Source: Dryococelus australis (taxonomy: Eukaryota > Arthropoda > Insecta > Phasmatodea > Phasmatidae). Taken from it: DNA of 64,000 nucleotides. The DNA lies in NCBI GenBank assembly GCA_029891345.1, contig CM057009.1:311898166-311962165 (forward strand), in the 5' to 3' direction. Below are positions 1 through 11,007 of this stretch, one piece after another. A program made the translations under genes and the position numbers. Positions within the stretch are counted from its first letter, which is position 1. Each line of letters starts with the position of its first letter. The notes under the pieces are model-generated. The model made no database searches, was not told the origin of the DNA, and worked only from the letters and a program-made list of their open reading frames with translations.

Positions 1-337
1 GATTTCAGATACTTACATGATATATTTACACTAAGAGATATTATCAGAGGTGATTTTGTAGTAAAATCTACCAGAGACTTCATACACATTGAGAAAAATC
101 TTACAAAGACTACATCAGAATCGACTTGATCATTACACATCCGCACATCAGTCAATCTGTCTGCAAATGCTGTGGTTAGTATTTCATAATTGAGCTGGGC
201 AAATTTTCACTGAGTTGGAAAGTGATTACTTCCAATCCAGAATTAATGTATGACATTTGAAGGAATGCAGTGGTGGAGCAGGAAATTTTAACTGTGTGCT
301 GACTTAGAGTCATTGCTGGAAGAGGAGCCAGAGGGGG
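1..337. other. No feature seen
   Basis: AT-rich DNA with stops in all frames. I see no gene, repeat or RNA here. Confidence 0.6.
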
Positions 338-603
338 AGGTACTGCAAGAGGTGCGTGTGAGGTGCTACATGAGGTGCTGTGTGAGATGCTATTTGAGGT
401 GCTATGTGAGGTGATGTATTAGTGCATGTAAGGTGCTGTGTGATGTGCTACTTGATATGCTGTGTGAGTGCAATGAGTGCTGTGTGAGGTGCTATGTGAG
501 GTGCTGTGTGAGGTGCTATATGAGTTCTGTGTGATGTCTGTGTGAGGTGCGTGTGAGGGCTATTTGATGTGCTGGTGAGGTGCTGTGTAAGGTGCTATGT
601 TGC
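338..603. repeat. 12-bp minisatellite (GAGGTGCTRTGT)
   Basis: About twenty imperfect head-to-tail copies of a 12-bp motif close to GAGGTGCTGTGT fill this stretch. The cleanest run is at about 488-525, and many copies differ by small indels. A short ORF overlapping the right end is a by-product of the repeat and is not called as a gene. Confidence 0.9.
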
Positions 604-1655
604 AAAATCTATAATGTATCTTCTAATTATCACTTGGGGAAATGTTTTCTGGCAGAATCACACTGTAAACTGTATTCTTGAGGATTTAATTCCACATGTC
701 GTTCTTTTATGTCGATGCATGCTGCGAATATTTGTAAATGTTTTACAGTTTAAGTGACACAGCGTAGCCACCATTGCTCCCGTAGTGTTCCAATTCTAGA
801 CTTACTGAAGTGGTGTACCGTATTTTATAGTCATTTATACCTAATTATAGGAATTGTAAATACATTTGAAATGTATGCTTAATCAATATCTGGCCACAAA
901 TCTTTATGTGCAAACTCATTTAGATTTAATAGTCAAATGCACGCAATAAAAGGTCATATAATATTGTATTTTTCAAATAATTTTGTTGTCGAATAAGTCT
1001 ATATGTGGATATTAAAATTAATGATTGGTAAGTCATATGAACACAAAAGTATTTGCAAACCATTATTACCACTAATTTATATTAAAAAGTACATACTGAG
1101 AATGATAGATGTTTTACAAAAACACACATTTTAATTCATTTCTTTTTGATAAATTTGTAGTACTTCCATCTGTTTGATTGTCTTGTAGTAGTAGTATTTT
1201 ACATTCTGGTAAACAAGGAAAAGTGCGAATACATTTCTTTGTTGGTAAAGTTGTATTCGAAAACATATGGTAAACAGGATATTTTGTCATATCGAAACAA
1301 GATATTAAATTATTACAATTTTTCAGCTTCTAATGTATATTGGATATTTTTTAATTTCACATTTGAGTTTCCAGAAAAGCAAATATCATTCGAGGGCAAA
1401 GAGACACATATTTAGAATGGCAGTAAGACTGTTACTTTCCAAAACATTTTGTAAAAGGTTTACTCCAGCATGCAATTAACTTCCTAATATTCAATTTATA
1501 GTTTGATTTCTGTTTACACAATCATGTGACCTCATTCTCCTATTGATCCTTCTTCACAAAGTATTGGTTTGCATAAACCAAATACTTTTATATACTAAAT
1601 TTCACTTGTTAGTTTTCTCATTCCAAATAATGTAATATTACTAGTATAATATCTA
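604..1655. other. No gene seen; AT-rich
   Basis: Very AT-rich sequence without a convincing reading frame on either strand. It may contain the eroded outer end of the Polinton fragment that starts to be readable near 1,660, but no terminal inverted repeat could be identified by eye. Confidence 0.5.
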
Positions 1656-1659
1656 TTGG

Positions 1660-2110
1660 TAATTCAGGAGGAGAATCACCATAATCTGCTTCACCACAGC
1701 CAGTCATCAATGACCAATATAGAATCAATTTAGAGTTTTCCTCTGCATAGGAGGATGTTGAATTAGATTCTTATGTTTTATGTAATTGTTCGAATGAAGG
1801 ACAATTGTATTCTTTTTGAATAAATGTTACTTTCCCATTCCACACACACAAATACATTTTTGCTCAATTCCACCTACATATATTGCAAAGTTATTTAAGT
1901 ACTGTTTGCAAATATCTTCAATATTCTCATACTCCATACATCCACTCCCATTTTAGACAGTGGTGGTGTTTGGTTACCCATCTATTAGTTTTCTTGTATT
2001 TTGAAGTTAGATATTCCCAATGGAACTTTCCTTTGAAGCTGAATACTATTGTATGTTCTTCTGTATCAGCAATAGATATTTTTTATGATAAATTTTTCTG
2101 GCGATTGAAA
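1660..2110 (-). pseudogene. Polinton-associated accessory gene remnant
   Basis: On the minus strand a readable stretch (about 1,960-2,080) gives a segment with the core FKGKFHWEYLTSKYKK. After frameshifts there follow ICKQYLNNFAIYVGG (near 1,890) and CPSFEQL (near 1,790). This arrangement recalls an uncharacterised protein often found with insect Polintons, which has a W-E-Y-L-T-S-K-Y-K block near its start and a later C-P-S-L block. The function is unknown. The piece lies immediately downstream of the capsid remnant on the same strand, which fits a shared structural-gene cluster. Frames change at least twice and stops are present, so it is dead. The assignment rests on remembered similarity and could be wrong. 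Confidence 0.33.
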
Positions 2111-2162
2111 TTGTCGCACATTGCAAATCATTTTGTTAATACCATGTGTCATCATCGACTGA

Positions 2163-2530
2163 CTCAAGTCATTATCTTCACCAGTTTATATCTTACATTA
2201 TTGCTAGCCAATATATAAATAATTATCAGAGCATAATGTTGTATATTTTCCAGAATTGGAGTATTTGAAATAATTTCAATTCTTGAATCAATTACAATAT
2301 TGGTGATTGTGTCATCTTGTTTGCTTGCATTAAATACAAATAATGTTCCTCTGGTTTTAAATTATTTTGATTTTAGGATTGGTAAGCTGATTTTGTCATA
2401 ATACATTTCCTGGAATTTGAATACATATAACAAATAAGGAATTCCCCATTTCCAAAGTTCATATATAAATCTGTATAGGGATAAACTAGACTGTTTAGAT
2501 ACAGTTTGGAACAGGATGTTTTGAATGAAG
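2163..2530 (-). pseudogene. Polinton major-capsid-like C-terminal fragment
   Basis: Read on the minus strand, about 122 codons stay in one frame with a single internal stop (TAA near 2,362) and end at a TGA at about 2,163. The C-terminal part contains FVFNASKQDD, then IDSRIEIISN, then QHYALII. This pattern (a hydrophobic strand ending in S-K/R-Q, a D-x-R-x-E strand, then an A-x-x-L-I-I strand) resembles the C-terminal jelly roll of Polinton and adintovirus capsid proteins. A full capsid protein is several hundred residues, so this is only the tail. It is divergent from the plus-strand gene and integrase at 2.7-4.0 kb. The call is an inference from motif order. Confidence 0.48.
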
Positions 2531-2689
2531 AAATATTTTAACCTTTTACGAGTAGAATGGATACATTATATTCTGTTCTAAATACGTTTAATGGATAATT
2601 TGTGGACATTTAATCTGAAGAATATATAAAGAAGATAAAGCTATCTCAATTAACATTATGTTATTTAGCTATAAAACAATTTTTGCCTA

Positions 2690-3143
2690 AATGAGATACT
2701 GTATTTGGTGAATATTGTTATGAAAATATATGGCTTCTGGGAAATTCGGTAATAAAAATTTTGCCTGAGAATAGAATTCAAGTAGGTGATTACAAAACTT
2801 ATGTTAGTGAAGGATTGTTTGAATTATTATTTTAAAAAGTTCCAAATGTCTGACATCGATTTTGAGAAATATACTAACCTAGTTCTTCGAACAAATGTAA
2901 CTAAACATTCAGATGATGAAAATATTCCAAAACTATATTTGTTAAGATATATTGTTGGATGTGGAATATATAAATATGAAGTTGGCGATTGGTTTTCTCC
3001 TGTATATTGGAAAAATTCTAACAATTCTATTAAAACTTCTCATCGCTTCGAGAGAGTCTGGGAATAATTCACATCCAAAGGCTATTGTTTCTATTATTGA
3101 AGAGTTGAAAGAAGATGGATATATTACCAATGAAGTTCAGTAA
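2690..3143 (+). pseudogene. Polinton uncharacterised gene (EGL/LTPGL type), remnant
   Basis: This is the plus-strand remnant of a conserved Polinton gene of unknown function. One frame reads a segment ending TYVSEGLFELLF and then a stop (about 2,834). The next reads DIDFEKYTNLVLRTNVTKH from about 2,855. Another shift leads to LLIASRESGNNSHPKA and IVSIIEELKEDGYI (about 3,035-3,123). In the family a G-L-x-E-L-L segment is followed by a x-x-Y-x-x-I/L-x-x-T-N/S-A block and an L-L-I-A-S-x-x-A-G-N-x-x-H block ending in S-I-I-E-E-L-R-E. All three are visible in order. At least two frameshifts and one stop are present. Homologous remnants occur on the minus strand in most units of the array at 26.9-64 kb. 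The integrase follows directly in the same direction. Confidence 0.62.
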
Positions 3144-4045
3144 GATCGCTCAAGAGCTTCATACCCCTGCAAGGATAACATATCCTCGATGACATCTGAT
3201 TACAAAAAGTTTTAATGATATTTTTAAGGTGATTTGAGTAAACGGCATTACTTTCCAAATACAATATGGGATACAAGCATATTTTAACCTTAATAGACAT
3301 TTATTACAAATATGTTTTGGGTATACCTTTGATAAACAAAACTGGGAAAGAGGTTACTAATGCAATGAAGATCATTTTGAAAGAGGGAAAAAATCCCAAA
3401 TTCGCTCCAAATTGACAGAGGATCCAAATTTTTTTCTGTGCCATTCCAGAAACTAATGATCGAATATGGTATCAGACCTTAAAGCGAGTACAACAAATCG
3501 ATTAAGAAATTAATAGACAAGCATTTCACATCGAGGGGGACTTGCAAATGGATGGAAATTTTTCCTGAAATAGTTAAATTTTATAATTCCAGATATCATA
3601 GAGCTATCAAGATGGCACCCAAAAAGTTACGGACAGTACTTTGATGAAAACTGTGTATAATAATGTAAAACTAATCGACTAGAGAAAACAAAAGTTCAAA
3701 GTTGGTAAATATATATGTATCGCGAAACAGAATGGAATCCTTGAGAAAAAAATTTTGGTTAATTGGACTTATGAAAAATAAAAAATTATTTCAGTTAGAA
3801 CTTCATTCCCCAGAGTGTATTATCTGGAAACCTATGATGGAAAGCGTACAAGAGGCTGTTTTTACAAACATGAATTGCAAAAAGTCAGTTCTACAAATGA
3901 ATATTTGGTTAATAAAATCATTAAAAGGGAAAAGAATAGGCAATTGGTTCGATGGAGAGGTTTCTAAAAAGCACATGACTCGTGGGTGAAGATTCAAGAT
4001 ATGAAAAAATTGAAATACAGTGTTTTGTAAAATTGATTTTATACT
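3110..4045 (+). pseudogene. Polinton integrase with chromodomain-like C-terminus, pseudogene
   Basis: Remnant of the retroviral-type DDE integrase that inserts Polintons. From about 3,130 the sequence reads KIAQELHTPARITYPR, the usual family start, and then a stop. An RNase-H-fold core follows. D-L-S (about 3,223) probably marks the first catalytic Asp, GYKHILTLIDIYYKYVLGIP follows it, and IDRGSKFFSVPFQKLM (about 3,410-3,460) holds the second Asp. The Glu helix is blurred by frameshifts. FPEIVKFYNSRYHRAIKMAP (about 3,553-3,615) is the family's strong Y-N-x-x-x-H-R-x-I-x-M-x-P signature. The C-terminus (about 3,900-4,005) reads INKIIKREKNRQLVRWRGF and, after a stop, HDSWVKI, which is a chromodomain-like fold. 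Several stops and indels make it non-functional. The identity is firm because five blocks occur in order. Confidence 0.82.
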
Positions 4046-4680
4046 AAATAAAAACATTTTAAATAATATTTGATTGGTTATTTATTTAATAAACCTGTCG
4101 AAATTGAGGGGGATTGAATGTACAATTAGTTTATTATATTTATTGTGCAATCATTCCTATTATTTGGGTGGTAATCTATTATATTTAATTTATAATTTAA
4201 TTCTTTGTATTCAGTTAAATTTTTTCCGGTTCGTAAGGAGTGATAATATTTGCATTGGTAATCCTTGCAGTTAATTTTCTTTATAGTTTTCTTTTCAGAG
4301 CTTAGTGGTTGTAAAACTGCTCTATGCCTAAAATTTATCATTTGATTTACTGTGTAAATCGATGAAACATAATATAATGAAATGTGAATTATAACATTAA
4401 TTTGAGTGTTATTTTTTTGGTTTTAACTAGAATGTAGTATGTAGAGGTTTCCGAAGTAGTACTTCTTCTAGATCGCATGTGTTGGAGTGGAATGTCTTAT
4501 TTGTTGAAGTAATATGGAGCTGAAATTCTTTTGTTTTCTTCTTTGAAGGAGAATGTCCTAGCTTGGTCGTCGAGCTTGATTGATTGTGAGCTATGAGTTT
4601 CGGAGCTCTGCTTTGAAAATGAGGGAGGTTCATTAGTCCTTGTATTCTCTGGGGAAGAAAGTCTAAGCAAATGCGCCAAA
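4046..4680. other. AT-rich DNA after the integrase; no gene seen
   Basis: Directly after the integrase remnant the sequence is AT-rich with short open stretches on both strands (for example 4,074-4,274) that match nothing I recognise. It may include the outer end of the Polinton. No inverted terminal repeat partner was found within the window. Confidence 0.5.
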
Positions 4681-4725
4681 TGTGTGTGAATGAGAGAGAG
4701 TGCGTGTGAGAGAGAGAGAGAGAGG
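4681..4725. repeat. TG/GA microsatellite
   Basis: A short TG-rich run is followed by interrupted GA dinucleotides, the cleanest being 4,708-4,723. Confidence 0.85.
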
Positions 4726-4979
4726 CTTTGATGGATCAAGGTTTGGCACCAGAGGGAAAGTGTTTAAAAGGTTCGTTATTCTTTGTAATCAATCAGGAAG
4801 AAAGGCTGAACAACAACGCTGAAAATATATGTTTTGTAGATGTGATTCAATAAGAGACCTTACAGAGTATGGCTTGACACTGAGGGTATTGCGTTCAGAA
4901 TGCTGGGAGTCTCCAAATAGCAATTGTTTTCTTGGTAGCAGGGTGTAAATGGCTCCTCTGCATTGACATTCATGGCTGG

Positions 4980-5760
4980 GACAGGAGTACGATTGTAGGA
5001 AAGGGGATCAATGTTCACCATTGGTGACTGAGCGGACAGTTCCTAATGGATGGACCAGCTGTCTTCGGCTTGTGAAAAGGGTAGCGAAGCATGGCAGTCG
5101 TGTCGGTCGGCATGTTGTGGAGTTAGGGGTGGGCAGGGGAAGTGGAAGCCATAGATCTTGGGGCAGTATTTAGCGCAAGCTTCGCCAGGCGCTTGGGGAA
5201 CGGAGGATGATGGGGAAGCACGCATGCACAGAGGCGAAAGACCATGGCGTGGGAAGGGGAAGGTGGCCGATATGTGGTGCTCAGCACTGGGTTTGGTGAC
5301 CGCACTGCGGGGGGAAGGGGAGCACGAATGTTTGCACAGGCGGGCGAGATGGAAGTCTGGGGAGGAGAGTATCAGAAGGCGTTATTTGGAAGACATTGTT
5401 ACCGGCTGATGCAGATAGGTGAATAATATATTATTTCTTGGTGGTGTGAGAGACTGACATATTTCCTTTGCCCCTGCCAACAGTGCGGGGGAGAAAGAGC
5501 ATGTCGGCCAGAATGTACAGACAGCTGAGATGTATGGAACGGCTGGGTTAGGTGCATGAAAAGAGAAGCATAGCAATTTACACACCTCTTATGCCCTCTG
5601 GCGGGGAAACTCTGATCTACACATTTATCTACACTGGCTTGTGTGGAGAGGATCGGGAGTTAAGCAATGTCCAAAGTTTATCTTGGTTAAGGGGCAGGAA
5701 GGGAAACACCAGATTTTTGCTTGTTTCCACCGCGCCTGTGTAGTATGCATTTCAGGGTGA
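4980..5760. other. GC-richer block of unknown origin
   Basis: This stretch is clearly richer in G and C than its surroundings, with G-rich runs on the plus strand around 5,220-5,360 and 5,480-5,520. Several overlapping short open frames exist on both strands (60-83 codons), as expected when stop codons are rare. None shows a recognisable domain and the frames on the two strands shadow each other. It could be the 5' untranslated end of an unidentified element or a host exon or promoter remnant. No choice can be made from sequence alone. Confidence 0.35.
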
Positions 5761-5794
5761 AGATGCATCTCACATGATTCTGGGTGAGCAGAGA

Positions 5795-5822
5795 AACTGC
5801 TACCTCCCATGAGGTAGCAGTT
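5795..5822. repeat. Perfect 12-bp inverted repeat (hairpin)
   Basis: AACTGCTACCTC is followed by the 4-base loop CCAT and its exact reverse complement. The stem has no mismatch. No target-site duplication or element boundary is obvious beside it. Confidence 0.85.
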
Positions 5823-6220
5823 AAAACCAAGCAGGTGAGCTGCCTGGAACAGTGATCACGTCCCATATAAAACACACTACTTTTTTCTCTCGAATGTTCG
5901 GATTATTATTAGGTTTGATTGATTGAAACATCTTATTATTAATTTACGTGCGACGGGCTTTTGCAACAGGCTTCCGCAATAGGCAAGTGTTGTGGCTGTC
6001 ATATGAGTTGCCGAAAGACGTGTTTGTGAAATGCATATACTTTATGTGTTTATAAAAACATTCATTTGATGTAATCATTCATTTTTGTAAAGCATTCTTT
6101 ACTTTTATTTCCATGTATTTAGAATATTTATCTTGAGAGCCGATGAGGGTGAAACGAGTAAAGAATGTGTGACTTTGTGTATGTGTGTCAGTCCATTGCG
6201 GCAAACACATGGGATTGAAA
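5823..6220. other. No gene seen
   Basis: Mixed-composition sequence with no supported frame or repeat. Confidence 0.5.
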
Positions 6221-6530
6221 TCACAAACTTAGTACAGCTTTGAATTCGGAACTCGAGTGACACTATGTTGAGTCCATCTATATTCATGTACACAGAAATC
6301 AGCAACTACATGACTGGGGGAATTTTATCGAAGGTTATCAGATTCGTGGTACAGCTGTGTGTTCGCAAATAAAGTGGTTCCAAGAAGCACAAAACTGAAT
6401 CCGTGTGCACGCATCATGACCAACAGTAAGTCACAATAACTGTCGTGCAGGTAACTTTCTGCTCAAAGTCACATGTCTGCCGCATCAGTACATGTACTCT
6501 TGTAGGTCTAGTCAGTGTGTGGGGCACACT
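6221..6530 (+). repeat. Dispersed repeat family R1, copy A
   Basis: About 310 bp that realigns to 16,389-16,700 in the same orientation. Shared stretches include TCACAAACTTAGTACA at the left edge, TGGTACAGCTG, a TCGCAAATAAAGT-like tract, ACTGAATCCG, AACAGTAAGTCACAATA (A copy), and CTTGTAGG near the right edge. The copies differ by substitutions and small indels, as expected of an old interspersed repeat. No coding frame is shared, so a SINE-like or MITE-like non-autonomous element is the likeliest class. Confidence 0.75.
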
Positions 6531-7380
6531 GTACATAAACTGCAAAGATGCCTCCAGTTACCATGACAATTGACCGGACTCGACACCTTTAACAGTGCAG
6601 TGGCCCACATTTGGTCTGCCACAACATCAGCACTTAAATACAAACACACGTTCAAATCCATGCATGGTTTGTCCCAGGTGCTGCTCTCAGCCCTTGTGTC
6701 TGTCCAGTATGGAACCAGAGATGTGTCATCACTCAGTTCGTCGAAATATCATTGGGATATAATTGAAATAGTTTCTCCAGCTTACAGAGTTTTAACCACA
6801 GCCAGATAAGAGTACAACAGTAATTAATGTTTCTGACCGGGATTGGTGATCGTCTAGTGTTCCTGATTATGTTTCCATGAAACTTACACATTTTACACCT
6901 GTGTGTCCACTTCACTGGTGGAAAGAATTGAGTAATTTTGTAGTTCTCGCTGTGATACAATTATTTCAACCACGCCTATTGATGTGCCGTTGGAGTAAAC
7001 TGGTGGCAATAGCTAACAAAGACAATACCTTTTTTTTCGATAGCACCTATTCCATGTGGCATGAGGCGCTGCCCAACAAGGACCTCACCTGCTTATACCA
7101 AATATTTGGAACATATAAACATTTAAATTTCTGGCAGAAGCACTGATTTTAAATTCCATTATCGTGAATTTAGCATTCCTTAATGACAAGGTCAATAATG
7201 CAGCTCATTTAAGTTCTTTATATTTAGAAAATAGCATATGACTTTCAAACTGTTTTAAGGCAACTCTTGTCACATCAATGTGAAGTAAGATTAATATTAT
7301 GGCCAGCGTTTCTTGGTATCTGTAAAAGTAAATTGTGTCAGCAAAACGAAAAACTGTGCCAAAATTTTGGAGAATAGATT
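6531..7380. other. No supported gene; unidentified short open frames
   Basis: Open stretches at 6,570-6,809 (79 codons) and 6,877-7,146 (89 codons) on the plus strand are a little less AT-biased than the surroundings. They contain no motif I can assign and have no convincing start context or conserved partner. They are noted here rather than called as genes. Confidence 0.4.
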
Positions 7381-7689
7381 CATACTGTCATGGCAAACGA
7401 GGTGTTGCCTGGTGCCAACTTTGACATGAGCGGCAGGGTGCCACACAATCAACGACGAGAGGAGGGAAGTTGGGGGCGCGACCAGACTATATAAACAAGG
7501 TTGTCAGAGCTTCCTACTCCGAGTCACCGACGGCGCAGAGTGCTGCCGATGCTGACCGCCTTCGAGCTCCGGTGTCGAGAGACAACAATGCTAGAGGAGA
7601 CAATACACCAGAGGATCCTGAAAGTCCTTCTCTGCAGTGCGGGCCTGACCAACCCATTCTGTGTATTAATCCAGTGGTGAGTCCAATTT
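7381..7689 (+). other. GC-richer element fragment with a TATA-like box
   Basis: A GC-richer tract contains TATATAAA at 7,488-7,495, followed by sequence that stays open on the plus strand from 7,470. The composition (GC-rich leader, TATA box, open frame) resembles the U3/R part of an LTR or the promoter of a transposable element. No second LTR copy was found. The open frame runs directly into the reverse-transcriptase-like scrap after 7,690. Confidence 0.3.
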
Positions 7690-7777
7690 GGATAGCTTTG
7701 GATAACATGGGATTTCCCAGATCAGTAGTTGATTTATTAAGGAGCATTTACCATTGTGCTATAATAACGATTTATTG
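7690..7777 (+). pseudogene. Possible non-LTR retrotransposon reverse-transcriptase scrap
   Basis: The end of the frame open from 7,470 reads IWIALDNMGFPRSVVDLL and then RSIYH before a stop. The spacing W-x-x-L-x-x-M-G-F-P-x-x-x-V-x-L-L-x-x-x-Y matches the stretch between palm motifs A and B in many LINE reverse transcriptases. Neither the catalytic motif A Asp nor the Y-x-D-D box is present. With only about 30 codons, chance or a different origin cannot be excluded. Confidence 0.35.
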
Positions 7778-9287
7778 AAATAACATGCAAATATTGTCTT
7801 TTCCTAGAGTCCATAATAAATAATATTTCTGTATCACCATTTGAGTTAATTATTGAGAGTATTCCTGACTATCAGAGACACTAAGGAGAGTTATATAATA
7901 TAGTCAGGACCAAAAGTCCAACTGATGAACTAATGAGTACATTGAGCAATGCCTCTAGTCTATTCCCTTAGAGACATTTGAGTAGAAAGATCAGTTTAAA
8001 AGGGTAATAGAACTATACAAAAAAGAGAAATATCTTCACTATTTTCACTAAAACAGACACAGACTAAAGTCTTCAACGGCCTCTATGACAAGGCTTAAAT
8101 ACAGGACTGAAATCATACACACTTGGAAAAGTAAAAAATTTCGCTCCTCAACACATCATATCATTTTAAGGAAAAAATTCGCATTTGTTTAAAATCCCTT
8201 CTATGATTAATGCCAAACGTATACATAATAACAGTCAATGTTAAAACAAGCAAAAGGAAAATATTGAAGTAACATGACCTTGAAATGAAATAAGGTTTCC
8301 ATGAATGTTTATATTGGAACAGAATGTTTGTGTACAAAAAAAGCCTTTAAATCGTAGCACAAATAAGTGTGCGAAATGAATTTATGCCATTTTATAACAC
8401 ATTTTTATTTCCCCAGTTTATATAACAATAGGAAAGTGGTATCCTTAATAATAATGATAATTATTTTCCGCATTGTCAATTCCGGTAATTCCTAGAAAAC
8501 TTTAATTGGTCTTGTTTGCTGCCTTTGTTTTTATTGTGCAATCTTATAAATCTTGCTACACTCTGTTCATAAAACATATATTATCATTGTACTTGTAGGC
8601 AGGAAAAGAGTAACATGTGTGATCAAAAAGTTAAAAATTAAACTTAATGTAGCAATAAAAGCGAAAATAAACATTCTTGTGTACACAAGTTAAAATTAAT
8701 GCATAGTTGCAATTAAAAAAGCAATAAATATTTGATAGGGAAGAATAGTAATATATCATATCAGTATTACAAAACTAATGCTAAATATTTCAACACAACC
8801 AATAAAAAAATATTGAAAATTAACGAACTGTAAAACACATATGAGCACAAACATATTTGAATTAATTTGACAAGGAAATAATATTTTCCCCATTGCACAT
8901 TGTAGTTCTTTGTCATTTTGTGTGTCCAGTTTGTTGACTTTCATTCATTAATTCATGTTTTATTGTTTCCTTGACCCATTAATTGTGTAGTGTAGGTCGT
9001 TGAGCTTCTGAGACCATTTAATTTTTTATCTTCACCTTATTTGTGCAATGGAAGAGATCAATTTAAATACTTTTATAAATAGTAACACCAGCCTTTTCTC
9101 TACAAACTTGTCGATACCTGAAGAAATTGCATACTCATATATATTTTTTTCCTTAATTAAAATATAGCCGCAAAAAATAAAACACAATTTGGAAATTAGA
9201 TTTACGCATATGACATACTTAATAAAAAGATAGGCTACCCTTATTTAAAGACCTAATAATTTATACATGATATATTTGCTTCTTACC
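7778..9287. other. No gene seen; AT-rich
   Basis: About 1.5 kb of AT-rich DNA with only short, random-looking open frames. No repeat relationship to other parts of the window was noticed. Confidence 0.55.
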
Positions 9288-9639
9288 TGGAAGGTAAATT
9301 CCGGGATGAAAACCACCAACTGTTTTATTTTGCCTATATGTGTACACATATGTTACAATATCTCTATGTTACTAGGCACCGAACATTACCACGGTATAGA
9401 ACCACTGCTCACGTGTCAGCAGCGGGCACCGACATATCACACTCGACTAGCCGCCCAGCTCAAACGCTACAGAACAACGGACTAGCACGGCCGGTAGTGC
9501 CGCCTGCCTGCGTGCCCACTGCTGCACTGTGAAGATGCTGACACGACACATCGTGTTGCTGCACTTCCTCCATGGCATGCACTCTATACTCGGTACCGCG
9601 TATGCTGCGTACCCTCGGTGCAACTTACTTTACCTTACA
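9288..9639 (-). repeat. 3' long terminal repeat of the gypsy-like element
   Basis: The interval is bounded by an imperfect inverted repeat: minus-strand TGTAAGGTAAA at 9,639 and TTTACCTTCCA ending at 9,288. This gives the TG...CA ends of an LTR about 352 bp long. A polyadenylation signal (minus AATAAA at 9,324-9,329) lies near the 3' end. The LTR sits directly after a polypurine tract and about 100 bp after the Env-like gene, as expected for a 3' LTR. The matching 5' LTR is not in the window because the element is truncated at 12.85 kb. The boundaries are my inference from the terminal repeats. Confidence 0.65.
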
Positions 9640-9658
9640 ATCACCCTCCTCTTTGAAG
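9640..9658 (-). promoter_or_regulatory. Polypurine tract (plus-strand DNA primer)
   Basis: On the minus strand AAAGAGGAGGGTGAT lies immediately before the LTR start. A purine-rich run abutting the 3' LTR is the usual primer for second-strand synthesis in LTR retroelements. Confidence 0.7.
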
Positions 9659-9745
9659 AGTGGAGCACCACAAGGACACTCACAAAGACATGAAACTTAA
9701 GACGGATACAAGAAAAAATACAAGTGACACAGAACAGATACAGAC

Positions 9746-11007
9746 CAATTACTTCTCAGATGAGCTCGGCTCGCTTGTATCAGACCATAAAACCTTAACA
9801 TCAGAGGCTGGCACTCTCTTAGAGTCTGGTGTATTGTTTTTCATGGGTTTAGAAAGGTAGCACTTCGTAATTACATGTATCACATCAACAGTACTACAAA
9901 TACATAATACACAAGAGTTAACAATGCTAATAACAGGAATGGAACTAATATTTGGCTTATTTATGATGTGCATGATTTGATTATATTGTACACTTTACTC
10001 ATGTTTCTGTAGGTACTCATCAATTTGTGACAAATTGGGTTTATCTAAAGTGATATTAGTAGGCAACCAACTAAATATTTTCTCAGGATTGAAATTCAAC
10101 TGAAATTCAGGAATGTTTAAAACAGAATAACTCACTTTCAGACACATTACATCAGTTACTGTGGCAAGAGCTTTAAAACGATTCGAAATATGATTACAAT
10201 AAAAAGCATTTTCAATCATTCTATTACCAGAGATTGTTTTGGTTACAGGATGCAAGGTAAGTTTTGTACTTCGACACACAAAAGTAACATCTAAGGAATT
10301 CATTATTGAAAATAACCAGGTTTGGTGAGCTCTCTAAAAATGGCTTTGTCAGTTTAACAATATTTGAGGAACACAAATAGCTCACATTTTTTCCTAGAAA
10401 CAATGAGGTTTCATATAACGGTTAACTCCTATCATACAATATAAACTCTGTTTTGCATACTGTTACACCATGTGATTGGCAATTTTCCAAGTCATTACTG
10501 TCTAGCAAACTATAATAACTTATGTCAGAACTTAACAATAAAAAGTAATGTGATTTTCAGCTTCAACTGGAACTATCATGTGAATTGGTAAACTGATACT
10601 ATCGCCTATCATTTTCAAAATGTTTAAAAACATAATGGGTTTGATGAGCACACTACTGAGCTAATGATTAATACTGCTGTCAATTTTAAAATTATTGTAT
10701 ACAATACTCAATTGTGCTAATGCAAGATCAACGTTACCATCATAAGTACTATTATCTTCATGAAGATAGGATTAATTTTATGCGCATTGTACACTAACTC
10801 TAACATAATTCCTAGCAAGTGACATTCTTCAGACAAAGCAGCAATATTAAAATTAACTTCAACTATGTACTCACTGTCGAACACAATAATATCGCTTCGA
10901 CGCTCAGACACAATACCTACATTCGATGGCTTTACTATTATTTCTGCAGCTAGAACACAAAACAATATATTACAAAACACAAAAAAACAAACACGTTGCA
11001 TTTTCAC
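9746..11007 (-). pseudogene. env: Env-like glycoprotein gene of the gypsy-type element, pseudogene
   Basis: Minus-strand remnant of an errantivirus-type envelope gene. It starts at 11,007 with a hydrophobic signal peptide (core CFFVFCNILFCVLAAE), overlapping the 3' end of pol by about 38 bp. The middle (10,310-10,480) has a spaced cysteine pattern (ENCQSHG, VCKTE, ETSLFLGKNVSYLC) typical of an extracellular domain. The segment ending at 9,995 carries FSWLPTNITLDKPNLSQIDE, a plausible pre-membrane region. A hydrophobic stretch (PVISIVNSCVLCICS) and a basic, serine-rich tail end at 9,749. Frames are broken by several stops and shifts, so no intact glycoprotein is encoded. Position between pol and the polypurine tract supports the call. 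In errantiviruses this protein mediates entry and is related to baculovirus F proteins (family knowledge). Confidence 0.6.

Noticed and set aside
569-757. Short plus-strand frame beginning in the 12-bp minisatellite
   Set aside because: It starts in repeat sequence and has no recognisable domain or conserved partner.
5158-5426. Overlapping plus-strand frames in the GC-richer block
   Set aside because: Two frames and the opposite strand are open together, which reflects composition. No domain was found.
5810-5822. TGAGGTAG word in the hairpin resembling the let-7 microRNA seed
   Set aside because: The stem is only 12 bp with a 4-base loop, too short for a microRNA precursor, and similarity stops after the seed.
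6645-6665. GTTCAAATCC, resembling the T-arm of a tRNA
   Set aside because: No matching acceptor stem, D-arm or anticodon arm lies upstream at the right spacing.
7918-7965. CTGATGA followed by a stem-like sequence, suggestive of a hammerhead ribozyme
   Set aside because: The required GAAA and cleavage-site segments are not in place and the flanking stems do not pair.
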